Under the pieces are notes generated by a model that was not told where the DNA came from, did not search any database, and was given only the letters and a program-made list of their open reading frames with translations. From BOG-1155 sp050012495 (GTDB lineage: Bacteria; Desulfobacterota; Syntrophorhabdia; Syntrophorhabdales; WCHB1-27): 64,000 nucleotides of DNA. Every line of letters starts with the position of its first letter. Within the stretch, counting starts at the first letter, position 1. Both the position numbers and the translations under genes were made by a program. The stretch lies in the NCBI GenBank assembly GCA_050012495.1, contig JBEKHB010000014.1:1-64000 (forward strand), given 5' to 3'. Positions 34,901-42,290 of this stretch are shown here, piece by piece.

Positions 34901-36112
34901 CGGACTGTCTCAACCTTTATGTCGGACGGCCGTGCCAGGAAGATCTACATACCTTATATGTCGGACCATGCATTCCCCTTTGTCGGCGCTTTCAGGGCCT
35001 GCGGCGTGGACGCCGAAGTGATGCGGGAATCGGATGAAGAGACGATCCAGATCGGGAGAAAATATACGCTGGGGAAAGAATGCTTTCCCTGTATCCTTAC
35101 CACGGGCGACATGCTGAAGACGAGCAGAAGGCCGGATTTCGATCCCGACAAGAGTGCGTTCTTCATGCCGTCGGGAAGCGGGCCCTGCCGTTTCGGCCAG
35201 TACCACCGCTTCCATCGCATGGTGCTGAGCGAGCATGGTTTCGAGAATGTGCCCATTTACGCGCCGAACCAGGACGACAGACTCTACCGTGAGCTTGATA
35301 TCGTGGGCGGCAGGTTCGCAAGGCTGGGGTGGAGGGCGATTGTCGCGACGGATTTCCTGGTCAAGATGCTGCATCAAACGAGGCCTTACGAGCGGGTCCC
35401 AGGGGAAACAGACCGGGTGTACGCGGCACAGCTCCTGCGCATCGGGGCAGCGATAGAGGAGGGCGGGGACGCCGTCTTTGGAGCGCTCGCTGAAGCGGTC
35501 CGGGCGTTTCTTGCTATCCCGAGGACGGGAGAGCAAAAAGCCGTGGTGGGGATCGTCGGGGAGATCTATATACGCTCGAACAGGTTCGGTAATCATGACC
35601 TGGTGAGGAGGATAGAGGAGTTTGGAGGGGAGGCATGGCTTGCCCCCATCACCGAATGGATCACCTATGTGAACTACACGGGGAAGAAGAAGAGCCTCGA
35701 CCAGGGCGGTCTGCCGGGGCTCTTCCAAATCATGCTTACCGATTACATACAGAGGAAGGACGAACACCGCATGGAAAAGATATTCGAGCACTACCTGCGA
35801 CAAGGGCGAGAACCGAGGATCAGGTATGTGCTGAACCAGGCAATGCCTTACCTGGATGAAAGCTTCGAGGGGGAGGCGATACTGACCGTGGGCAAGAGCA
35901 TCGACTTCATTCGCAAGGGCGCCTCCGGGATCATCAACGCCATGCCGTTTACCTGTATGCCCGGCACGGTTTCAAGCGCAATCATGACGCTGATCCAAAA
36001 CAAATACAGCGTGCCCGTGCTTAACGTCGCCTATGACGGCCAGGGGGAGAGCAACACCACGACCAGGCTGGAAGCGTTCATGCACCAGGTGAACGACTAT
36101 TTCCAAAAATAA
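31970..36112 (+). CDS. Giant acyl-CoA dehydratase activase fusion protein
   Basis: A 1380-residue protein. Two ASKHA activase domains lie in tandem, about 1-265 (VDIGSVSVNV, VDIGGEDSKF, CAAGTGSFLDQQ, GRCTVFAKTD) and about 315-590 (VDVGSISTNL, EIGGQDSKY, CAAGTGSFLEEQ, ERCTVFIESD). Both keep the two Cys that bind the inter-subunit [4Fe-4S] cluster in HgdC-type activators. Then follow a Cys-rich DUF2229-like section (FECKGCENLC) and a C-terminal HgdB-like region. Activases of this group feed ATP-driven electrons to 2-hydroxyacyl-CoA dehydratases and benzoyl-CoA reductases. In this family the separate dehydratase is absent, so function is not settled. Confidence 0.92.
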   Translation: MFRVGVDIGSVSVNVAVLDEKGDIAEDRYVRHKGKPIHTAGAIVEELQAAYGTAIEFVAVTGTGGKTFAQLVGASFTNEIIALTKAFHHLLPHVGSVVDIGGEDSKFIIFEIDGERKRLRIKDFSMNTLCAAGTGSFLDQQASRLGFTIEEFAEIALKAKNIPRIAGRCTVFAKTDMIHLQQIATPDYELVAGLCFALARNFKSNIAKGKEVRKPMAFIGGVAANAGMRKAINEVFSLGDQLIVPEHFTSMGAIGAIFAVLDDPRQKVRFIGVGGIKEYLAREETAEAHEPLTISDRNLHVAYEVKRPENMVRAYLGVDVGSISTNLVVIDEQKNVLAKRYLMTEGRPLEAVKRGLDEIAMEVRESVEILGVATTGSGRYLTADFIGADLVRNEITAQAEAAIAIDPEVDTIFEIGGQDSKYISIDNGVIVDFEMNKACAAGTGSFLEEQAERLGISIENEFSALALSAKNPTKMGERCTVFIESDVMHHQQADSKTDDIVGGLCYSIVLNYLNKVVGDRRVGKRIFFQGGTAFNKGVVAAFEKVCGKPITVPSHHDVTGAIGAAILAMKEKNWERSGFKGFDLSKRSYTIDTFECKGCENLCEIRRVICEGETPLYYGSRCEKYDVVRRVKGLEAKDLFKVREELLHDTFGRKDNGGEVIGLPKILNTHELLPFWGSFLAELGFSVVLSDATNKKIIKEGVETIIVESCFPVKLAHGHILNIVNKGIRRIFMPSVISLRKQSEGTLNSFACPYAQALPYTSRASIDFDELGVKVESPVVFFGKAKTALANLTAFGKSLGKSKKEIADAFAAANDVQDRFYRACLDEGSRFLADIKSGEKVMVLVGRPYNSMDPGANLNVHKKLSDLGVSSIPIDMLPLDSVAEDDDLKDMYWGYGQKILRAAKIIRSHPNLYGIYITNFGCGPDSFITHFFKQIMEGKPFLQLEIDEHSGDAGIITRLEAFLDSIKNAKTEGRAEKRTVSTFMSDGRARKIYIPYMSDHAFPFVGAFRACGVDAEVMRESDEETIQIGRKYTLGKECFPCILTTGDMLKTSRRPDFDPDKSAFFMPSGSGPCRFGQYHRFHRMVLSEHGFENVPIYAPNQDDRLYRELDIVGGRFARLGWRAIVATDFLVKMLHQTRPYERVPGETDRVYAAQLLRIGAAIEEGGDAVFGALAEAVRAFLAIPRTGEQKAVVGIVGEIYIRSNRFGNHDLVRRIEEFGGEAWLAPITEWITYVNYTGKKKSLDQGGLPGLFQIMLTDYIQRKDEHRMEKIFEHYLRQGREPRIRYVLNQAMPYLDESFEGEAILTVGKSIDFIRKGASGIINAMPFTCMPGTVSSAIMTLIQNKYSVPVLNVAYDGQGESNTTTRLEAFMHQVNDYFQK

Positions 36113-36587
36113 GGTGGGGGGCGGCCGGCCGACGGCCTGGAGGAATCGCGATCTGCCGCGCGCTCTTCGCCTTGCGCCCTCCGACGTACGTTCAGTACGC
36201 CTACGGGCAGCAAGGCTCAGATCGCATCCACATCTCATCGATCCCTCCACGACCCGCCGATTGGCCGTCCGGGTGCCCCGCGTCCACCCGATCCGGCATC
36301 GAGCACAACCATGATCGATGCCGGAATTCAGGTGCGAGGAAAACCAATTGTCAGCAGCCCTGCACCTTATTCCTGGGACCCCTCTCCCCTAATTCAGCCC
36401 GCACGCATTTGGAGAATACATTTGGAGAATTCTGGTGACCTTAAAAAGTCAGTCTTGCTGCCTATGACAGGGAGCGCGGCAGGCGTGCGCTCCGAGGAGC
36501 GCGAATCAATTGGGGTACACTCCTCTCCGGGAAGCGTGCGCGCGAGGCAACGGCGGCGCTTTATGCCCAAATGGGTATGCCTTGAAA
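36113..36587. other. Intergenic segment with tandem 13-bp repeat
   Basis: No gene is supported. The segment has a GC-rich stretch and, at 36406-36430, two copies of CATTTGGAGAAT, followed by TCTGGTGACC. The sequence ATTCTGGTGACC resembles spacer motifs near REP-associated transposase genes, but this is only a recollection. The frames that cross the segment have no recognisable protein content. Confidence 0.35.
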
Positions 36588-37283
36588 TCACGAGGGGTGG
36601 AAGAGGGGTTGCCCTCGGGGATCGCCCTGTCCTTCCTCCTCCTGCCGGACTGCCTCCCCGTAGCGCCCCGCCCATTGAAGGAGCTGGCTAAGGGAGGCCT
36701 GATCGAAGGCCGTCTGCCTCCGCGATACCTGGCGGAGCCTGTCCATCGCCTGCCTCAGGTCTTCAAAGAGGGGGCTGCACGGCCTGTCGCCGGCCAGCCT
36801 CGATGCTACGTGGTAGCAGAAATAGGGGGCGAACCGCTCGGCCTCGGCGCAATATATACGCAGGGTCGGCGGGCTGCCTGTTGCACGGGCAACCCCGCAC
36901 TCCATGAAGCGGTTGAAGAGGCCGACCCACGCCTCTATCCCCTCCATCCCGGCCGTGCCCCTGGCGATGTCCCGGACCTGTCTGAACATGCGGTGATTTA
37001 TCACCTGCCATATGATATCCTGCTCCGGCCGCCCGTTCTTCGCCAGTTCGGCGGCGAGGCTTATCTCGCCGCGGTCGAGGTCGCCTAAAAGCTCGGGGTA
37101 GCCGGCAAGCCGGAAATACTCGCTGAAGGCGTCCCGGAAGCCCCGTGCCGCCCTTTTCGCCCGTTCCACCAGATCCGTATGAAAATGGAGCAGGTCGTGG
37201 CTATACGTGAGCCGCTCATACCGGCCGCGGGAAGACATTTCACAGAACACGTGGCCGAAATAATAGGTGCCCGAATAGGACAA
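36588..37283 (-). CDS. Hypothetical protein (231 aa)
   Basis: Not recognised. It is likely all-helical and soluble, with several aromatic and charged patches: YYFGHVFCEMSSRGRYERLT at the N-terminus, then HDLLHFHTDLVERAKRAARG, and a central ELAKNGRPEQDIIWQVINHR. The start is TTG at 37283 with GGGAGG at good spacing. It lies in the accessory region between the activase fusion and the PEP-CTERM gene and has the GC content of the neighbourhood. It is followed downstream by a non-coding stretch. Confidence 0.6.
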   Translation of the reverse strand: MSYSGTYYFGHVFCEMSSRGRYERLTYSHDLLHFHTDLVERAKRAARGFRDAFSEYFRLAGYPELLGDLDRGEISLAAELAKNGRPEQDIIWQVINHRMFRQVRDIARGTAGMEGIEAWVGLFNRFMECGVARATGSPPTLRIYCAEAERFAPYFCYHVASRLAGDRPCSPLFEDLRQAMDRLRQVSRRQTAFDQASLSQLLQWAGRYGEAVRQEEEGQGDPRGQPLFHPS

Positions 37284-37514
37284 GGCCGCCTCCCTTGCCT
37301 CAGTATACCATACCCTATCATGGTCTGCACGGTCTTGTTCGATAGGCCCAAGCCGACTGTGTTATCTTTTCCTACTCACTCCACCTACGAGTGCTCGCAT
37401 ACGGGCTTACCGGGGGAGTGAAGGATGCCACATGGAAGGGAGAGGAATTTATTTTCCAGAACCTGCACGTTTTTTCTGTTATTGCAACATAAAAATGTCA
37501 CCCAAAAGTTTTTC

Positions 37515-37543
37515 TTGACATCGTGTGCTGCTCGGTATAACAT
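37515..37543 (+). promoter_or_regulatory. Candidate promoter upstream of the PEP-CTERM gene
   Basis: TTGACA at 37515-37520 is followed by TATAAC at 37536-37541, a 15-base spacing that is short, or by TAACAT with 17 bases. Between it and the ATG there is a dyad ATCTGG-CCTA-CCAGAT at 37571-37586. The dyad could be an operator or leader hairpin. Confidence 0.35.
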
Positions 37544-37614
37544 AACAAAACAATCTGAAAAAGCCAAACCATCTGGCCTACCAGATAAGTAAACTATTTA
37601 ATGGGAGGTTTGTC

Positions 37615-38247
37615 ATGAAGTCGAGGGCTCTGGCGGTAGGATTGTTCATATTTGCAGCATTAATCACTTTCTGTCTACCGGCGCACGCGACTGTCTTCGA
37701 TCTCGCCCTTTCGGGAACGGTGAGTAACGCGGTGAGCGGCAGTGGACCCGGTTACGTCTACAGGTATTTGTTTTTAAGCGGACTTGACTCCAACCCGATC
37801 ACGGTTCAGCTGGGCGATACGATCAACGCGACCGTCACCCTCGATGCGCCCTACACGATACCGGCATCGGGCACATCGACATCTTTTGCCTTTTACCTGC
37901 AAGGGTCCTCGTTCCCGACCGAAAATACGGGAGCACATGGAACGATATCCTTCTTCAGCGGCGGCACGTCCGGCACGAACCTTCTCAACAGTGGACCCCT
38001 GGACAACACCACTTCAAATCAACTCGCCTTGGCTTTTGCCTTTCCGACCACCGCGTCGATCACTTTCGATTCGTTCACTGCCGATCTCAGCGTTACCACG
38101 CTTGGCCAGCCGGCGACCTTAGATAGTGCACAGTTCACCTACTTCCTCTTTAGCCCTTCTGCCCCTGTTCCTATCCCAGGCGCCCTTTTGCTCTTCGGCC
38201 CCGGCCTTGCCGGTCTCGCGGTCATAAGGAGAAGGTTCAAGAAGTAG
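37615..38247 (+). CDS. PEP-CTERM-type secreted protein
   Basis: A 210-residue secreted protein. A Sec signal (about 1-26, AALITFCLPAHA) is followed by a beta-rich Thr/Ser/Gly domain, and the C-terminus is a variant PEP-CTERM anchor: VPIPGA, a hydrophobic segment LLLFGPGLAGLAV and a basic tail RRRFKK. Proteins with such tails are processed by an exosortase and linked to exopolysaccharide. The consensus is shifted to VPIPGALLLF, and no exosortase gene is visible in the window. GGGAGG precedes the ATG. A terminator follows directly. Confidence 0.88.
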   Translation: MKSRALAVGLFIFAALITFCLPAHATVFDLALSGTVSNAVSGSGPGYVYRYLFLSGLDSNPITVQLGDTINATVTLDAPYTIPASGTSTSFAFYLQGSSFPTENTGAHGTISFFSGGTSGTNLLNSGPLDNTTSNQLALAFAFPTTASITFDSFTADLSVTTLGQPATLDSAQFTYFLFSPSAPVPIPGALLLFGPGLAGLAVIRRRFKK

Positions 38248-38271
38248 GCGTTGTTCACGAAACATCGCGGG

Positions 38272-38300
38272 CAGGGCCAAAAAATGGCCCTGTCTTTTTT
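38272..38300 (+). terminator. Rho-independent terminator after the PEP-CTERM gene
   Basis: CAGGGCCA pairs with TGGCCCTG across an A-rich loop and is followed by CTTTTTT. It is a clear intrinsic terminator for the gene ending at 38247. Confidence 0.85.
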
Positions 38301-38577
38301 TCCTCCTGTTTTCACGATTACCATTTGGACTAAGGCATCGAAAGAAGAAACCTAAGAGTAACGAGTACAGCTTGCTATATTCTAGTTCATGATTGAGTCC
38401 CAGGATGAACAAGGATATCCTCCTTCATTGCAGCTATTTATTCCCGGTAAGAATCCAACGGAAGCAAGAAACGGCGCGACAGGTCTATGCCCGCCTGCCG
38501 GTGCTCTAAAGCGCTGGTCGGCTCATTTTTTCAAAAAACCGCCGGGGTGCTTTTTGTCATGCCTGGGGGGGGGCGAC

Positions 38578-38637
38578 GGGGACATATTCACATTTCTGGT
38601 TGGTCGGCGGCGGGGAGCCTGAGGGGACATTGTCCCC
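38578..38637. repeat. REP-like palindromic sequence
   Basis: GGGGACATATTCACATTTC (38578-38596) is followed by GGGGACATTGTCCCC (38623-38637), a short hairpin. Sequences of this kind are linked to REP-associated tyrosine transposases in many genomes, but no transposase gene is present. It lies between the PEP-CTERM gene and the toxin-antitoxin pair. Confidence 0.4.
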
Positions 38638-38657
38638 GATCTCACCCGGCCCGTCTG

Positions 38658-38927
38658 TCAATAGACCTCGTCATGGCCGCCAATATCGATCAGCAACACT
38701 TCATCATCTGACAGGAAAGAGAATACGACTCGCGTTTTATAATCTACGCTGAACGCCCAAAGCCCCTGGAGTTTACCCGTCAGTTTATGGGTTCTGAGCC
38801 GGTTGTTAAAAGGATCTGAGCAGAACAAGCGGATGCTTTTCCGGAACTTCCTTTTGATCTCATCGTCGTTCTTGATAGTCTTTCCGTAGCTTCTCTTAAA
38901 GCCCTGATCCCAAACGATCTTAATCAC
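38658..38927 (-). CDS. RelE/YafQ-type mRNA interferase toxin
   Basis: An 89-residue toxin of the RelE/ParE superfamily. The core DPFNNRLRTHKLTGKLQGLW followed by AFSVDYKTRVVFSFL and a C-terminal IDIGGHDEVY matches YafQ/RelE-family interferases; the conserved His near the C-terminus and the basic patch for RNA are present. It is downstream of and overlaps its antitoxin by 8 bp. It cleaves translating mRNA when released from the antitoxin. Confidence 0.88.
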   Translation of the reverse strand: MIKIVWDQGFKRSYGKTIKNDDEIKRKFRKSIRLFCSDPFNNRLRTHKLTGKLQGLWAFSVDYKTRVVFSFLSDDEVLLIDIGGHDEVY

Positions 38928-39135
38928 TCTCCAGGTCCTTCATCAGTTCTTGTACAGACCCTTTTTTCACCCTGCCCTTTTTGACGTTGCTTTGCGCCTC
39001 TTTTGCTCTCCGGAGGATGGCGTCTCTTTTCGCCTCGACGAGCTGTTTTTGTATCAAATCCAGGGCATATTCCCTATCCTCGAAAGGCAGCTCGTTAAAA
39101 TCGTCTATGAGTTTGTTTAGCACCGTATCTCTCAT
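38920..39135 (-). CDS. Antitoxin of the RelE-type toxin-antitoxin pair
   Basis: A 71-residue protein: an N-terminal helical section (MRDTVLNKLIDDFNELPFED) with a KELPFEDREYA-like pattern, and a basic linker KKGRVKKGSVQELMKDLES that is the likely toxin-binding segment. It lies directly upstream of the toxin and overlaps it by 8 bp, the usual order. The family is not certain from sequence, but size and arrangement make the role likely. Confidence 0.82.
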   Translation of the reverse strand: MRDTVLNKLIDDFNELPFEDREYALDLIQKQLVEAKRDAILRRAKEAQSNVKKGRVKKGSVQELMKDLESD

Positions 39136-39175
39136 GGCCCTGCAAGCCTCCTCTTATAGAGTCTGTCCATATAGC

Positions 39176-39529
39176 TTAGCATAAGACCAAGGAGGACGAT
39201 AGAGTCGTTGTTTCGACGGACGGACGATGGTGACGTTCGTTCCTGGCGTGTATTCTCATCCCCGCCCTGCCGGCCTTTCCGCTGCCATCCACTTGTCCTT
39301 CATTATCAGTGAAATGCCGCAAGATTACGAGAACTATTTCAGGCTTTCCCTCGGAAAGACGGCATTCAAGGACACCACGAGAGAACCTTCCTTTCAGCAA
39401 GAACTGACGGCGGCATGCCGCTGCTCTTCGGGGATGGAGTCGACGAGGCTCCAACCATGCGTAGCGGGCATTTTCTTCTTCGAGTTCCTTGCGAGCGCTC
39501 CGGGCGAAGGTAATGGCGTAGTCAGCCAT
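39176..39529 (-). pseudogene. Decayed RelE-type toxin gene
   Basis: The frame starts MADYAITFARSARKELEEEN, an N-terminus typical of RelE/ParE toxins, and overlaps the antitoxin end by 8 bp as a genuine pair would. After about 20 residues the similarity stops. Another frame of the same strand encodes a short LVDSIPEEQRHAAVSS stretch that resembles an antitoxin of a different type. The remainder looks like rearranged or decayed sequence, so this is probably a broken second TA locus. The longer frame should not be taken as a protein. Confidence 0.55.
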
Positions 39530-39713
39530 TCAACTTGCCTTGTTTTCTAAGCCGGTTTCTCACCGATTCCAATGATTCTCGCGGTTCCTTGGCTCTTCTC
39601 CTAGCCAGGAGGTTATCGTAGAAATCTTCCCAGACCTCCCCGAATTTCTTGAGGTTGATCTGAACCGCCACTTTTTCTCCCTTTTCGTTAGTAACGTATT
39701 GTATGCCCTCCAT
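39522..39713 (-). CDS. Antitoxin-like small protein (orphan)
   Basis: A 63-residue protein, MEGIQYVTNEKGEKVAVQIN then KKFGEVWEDFYDNLLARRRA, of the type that accompanies RelE-like toxins. It would bind a toxin through its basic C-terminal half. The partner downstream appears decayed, so this antitoxin is probably an orphan. The gene looks intact. Confidence 0.7.
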   Translation of the reverse strand: MEGIQYVTNEKGEKVAVQINLKKFGEVWEDFYDNLLARRRAKEPRESLESVRNRLRKQGKLNG

Positions 39714-39940
39714 ATCTACCTCCCTCCCGAATACTCCAATTATATCAGATTCCAGCCGCTTTCAATACTTTCATCGGGGAGCCGGAGATGACGTCACCGA
39801 CGTTCGACGCTGCATCGGCGATTTGGCCCCTCATGACGCAAAGGCGCGGCCCAAGCATTCTTTCAAAAAAAATGGTAGAATAATAGCCTGATGTTGAGCT
39901 TTTCCGAAGAAGACCTGCCGGCAGGGCCGTATAAATATCG

Positions 39941-41239
39941 ATGGGCAATCTGTTCCGGTCAATAGTTATCATCGCTGTCCTCATCGTCCTGAATGGAATA
40001 TTCTCGGCGGGAGAGTTCGCCATTGTCTCCTCCCGGAAGAGCAAGATCAAGGAGATGATCAAGGAGGGGAGGGAGAAAAAGGCGCAGGCCCTGCTGCAGA
40101 TGCGCGAAAAGCCTGAAACGTTCCTCTCCCTCGTGCAGATCGGGATCACGATTGTCGGCACCCTTGCTTCCGCAATCGGCGGTATTATTTCAATCACCTA
40201 CGTGCAACCCCTCGTTGCGAAGGTGCCTTATGTGGGCGCATTCTCCGAGACGGCCTCCCTCATTTTTGTCGTCCTCGCTCTTACCTATGTCATTATGGTG
40301 GCGGGTGAACTCCTGCCGAAATATATCGGCATCAATTATCGCGAGCGGGCAGCCCTGCGTCTTCTGCCTGTTTTTGAAGTGCTCTCGAAGGTCCTTTTTC
40401 TTCCTGTCTGGATCCTCAACAAATCTGTCTTCTCGATCATGAAGGTGCTGGGGCTCAAGAGGACCCACGAGGTGGTGATCGGGGAGGAGGAGATCAAGGT
40501 GCTGCTGGAAGAGGGCAGGCTGCAGGGCGTCTTCGACAGGACGGAGGAAGAGCTGATACAGAGCGTCTTCGAGTTCGTCGACCGTTCCGTGAAGGAGATC
40601 ATGGTCCCCCGTCCCAATATCTATGCCCTGGATATCGAAAAGCCCCAGGACGAAAACGTGCGGTATATCATCGAAAATGAATTTTCCAGATATCCCGTGT
40701 ACCGGGATCATCTCGACAAGATCCTCGGCATTGTCTATCAGAAGGACGTGATGCGGACGTTATGGCTGGACAGGCCCCTTGATCTGCAGGAGATCCTGAA
40801 GAGGGCTTACTTCGTTCCCGACACGATGAAGATCAGTGCGCTCTTTAAGGATATGCAAAAGCACAGGGTCCATCTCGTCATCGTCGTCGACGAATACGGC
40901 ACGACCGCGGGCATTGTCGCTCTCGAAGACATTATGGAGGAGGTATTCGGGGAGATTATGGATGAGACGGACGTGGACCTGCGGGTGGAAAGAAACAAGG
41001 ACGGGTCCGTCGTGGTGGAAGGCTCATATTCCGTCCGCGACCTGAATAATCTCCTTGACCTCAATCTTCCCGAGTCTCCCGACTACGAGACGCTCGGGGG
41101 TTTTATACTTTCACAAATCCAGGGGATCGCGAAAGGCGGCGAGATCATCCACTATGACGGCTACCGGCTCACCGTGGTCGGCATCCATGGGAGAAGGATC
41201 GCCAAAATCAAGATAGAGAAAGTTAAGAGGCATATTTAA
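39941..41239 (+). CDS. CNNM/CorC-type hemolysin family protein
   Basis: A 432-residue membrane protein: DUF21/CNNM transmembrane domain (about 1-190, four hydrophobic segments), then a pair of CBS domains (about 200-330; IMVPRPNIYALDIE and FKDMQKHRVHLVIVVDEYGT) and a C-terminal CorC_HlyC domain (about 345-430; TDVDLRVERNKDGSV). These proteins are linked to Mg/Co efflux or homeostasis. The start at 39941 has no clear Shine-Dalgarno site but gives a complete first transmembrane segment. It is followed 24 bp later by a DUF362 gene. Confidence 0.92.
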   Translation: MGNLFRSIVIIAVLIVLNGIFSAGEFAIVSSRKSKIKEMIKEGREKKAQALLQMREKPETFLSLVQIGITIVGTLASAIGGIISITYVQPLVAKVPYVGAFSETASLIFVVLALTYVIMVAGELLPKYIGINYRERAALRLLPVFEVLSKVLFLPVWILNKSVFSIMKVLGLKRTHEVVIGEEEIKVLLEEGRLQGVFDRTEEELIQSVFEFVDRSVKEIMVPRPNIYALDIEKPQDENVRYIIENEFSRYPVYRDHLDKILGIVYQKDVMRTLWLDRPLDLQEILKRAYFVPDTMKISALFKDMQKHRVHLVIVVDEYGTTAGIVALEDIMEEVFGEIMDETDVDLRVERNKDGSVVVEGSYSVRDLNNLLDLNLPESPDYETLGGFILSQIQGIAKGGEIIHYDGYRLTVVGIHGRRIAKIKIEKVKRHI

Positions 41240-41263
41240 GTAGTGACATCATGAGGTTACGCC

Positions 41264-42145
41264 ATGAATAGAAGAGAATTTCTCAAAGTTTCAGGCATCT
41301 TAGTTGTAATGAATAGGTTATTGGTGAAAGAGGTCTCGGCAAAGGAGACCCCTGTCATTGTTGTTGCCGAGGGTCAGGACTATGGGGCCGTCACAAGGAA
41401 CGCGATCAATGCAATGGGGGGTATCGGCCGGTTCGTGAAGGCCGGGAATGCCGTGGTTGTCAAGCCGAACATGGGATGGGACAGAAGGCCGGAACAGGCT
41501 GCGACCACTCACCCCGCGGTGGTGAGAGCGATCGTGGAAGAGTGTCTCAAAGCCGGGGCAAAGCAGGTGAAGGTTTTCGACAATCCTTGCAACGACACGA
41601 GAAGGACTTACGAAAACAGCGGCATACCCGCCGCGTTAAAAGACCTCAGGAATGTGGATGTCAGGTACATGGAAGAGGAGCGTTACAAGAAGGTAAGCAT
41701 CAAGGGGACCTTCCTCAAGGAATGGGAGCTTTACGGTGATGCCCTCTCGGCCGACGTCTTCATCAATGTCCCCATCGCGAAGCACCATTCCCTTACCGGC
41801 CTGACCCTCGCTCTGAAGAACATGATGGGTATTATGGGCGGGGACAGGGGGTTTATTCACCGGCAGATCGAGGATGCCCTCGCCGACCTTAACAGCACGG
41901 TAAAGAGCCACCTGGTGGTGATCGATGCTACCCGCATCCTTACCGCCCACGGCCCCACCGGGGGGAGCCTTAAAGATGTAAAGGTCTTGAACAAGGTGAT
42001 CGCCTCGACCGACATCGTTGCAGCCGACGCGTATGCCACGGGCTTATTCGGACTCAAACCCCGGGACGTGCCGATCACGGTATGCGCGGCCAGGAGGGGA
42101 CTCGGCGAGATAAATTTGGAGAAGGTGAGGATAGTTAAGGTTTAG
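41264..42145 (+). CDS. DUF362 domain protein with Tat-type signal
   Basis: A 293-residue protein. The N-terminus MNRREFLKVSG carries a twin-arginine-like motif (RREFLK) and a short hydrophobic stretch, so export through Tat is possible. From about residue 32 it is DUF362: VVKPNMGW, GAKQVKVFDNPCN and INVPIAKHHSLTGLTLALKN. DUF362 proteins bind metals or clusters and are found beside Fe-S protein genes, as here. The reaction is not known. The unlinked repeat tract downstream separates it from the polyferredoxin gene. Confidence 0.85.
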   Translation: MNRREFLKVSGILVVMNRLLVKEVSAKETPVIVVAEGQDYGAVTRNAINAMGGIGRFVKAGNAVVVKPNMGWDRRPEQAATTHPAVVRAIVEECLKAGAKQVKVFDNPCNDTRRTYENSGIPAALKDLRNVDVRYMEEERYKKVSIKGTFLKEWELYGDALSADVFINVPIAKHHSLTGLTLALKNMMGIMGGDRGFIHRQIEDALADLNSTVKSHLVVIDATRILTAHGPTGGSLKDVKVLNKVIASTDIVAADAYATGLFGLKPRDVPITVCAARRGLGEINLEKVRIVKV

Positions 42146-42159
42146 GAGGGACTTCGTCA

Positions 42160-42290
42160 GCGCGACACGCGGATCGAGGAACGAAAGAGTAAAGCAGCGC
42201 GAAACGCGAAACGCGGATCGCGAAACGAAAGAGTAGAGGCTGACAGAAAAAAAGTTACAGATTCGCGATTCGCGATTCGAGATTCGAGAT
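42160..42290. repeat. Tandem short-repeat tract
   Basis: CGCGGATCGAGGAACGAAAG and CGCGGATCGCGAAACGAAAG stand about 55 bp apart, with CGAAACG units between them. Then GATTCGCGATTCGCGATTCG and related octamers run to the start of the next gene. The tract may vary in copy number. It lies between two genes of one strand and includes no terminator. Confidence 0.75.

Noticed and set aside
36311..36691. 126-residue + strand frame after the activase fusion
   Set aside because: It has a Pro/Arg-rich, low-complexity composition, no Shine-Dalgarno site and overlaps a better gene on the other strand.
38389..38622. 77-residue + strand frame before the toxin-antitoxin locus
   Set aside because: It runs through REP-like repeat sequence and has no start signal or family content.
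42160..42290. Possible CRISPR-like array
   Set aside because: Units are short, irregular and without regular spacers, and there are no cas genes.
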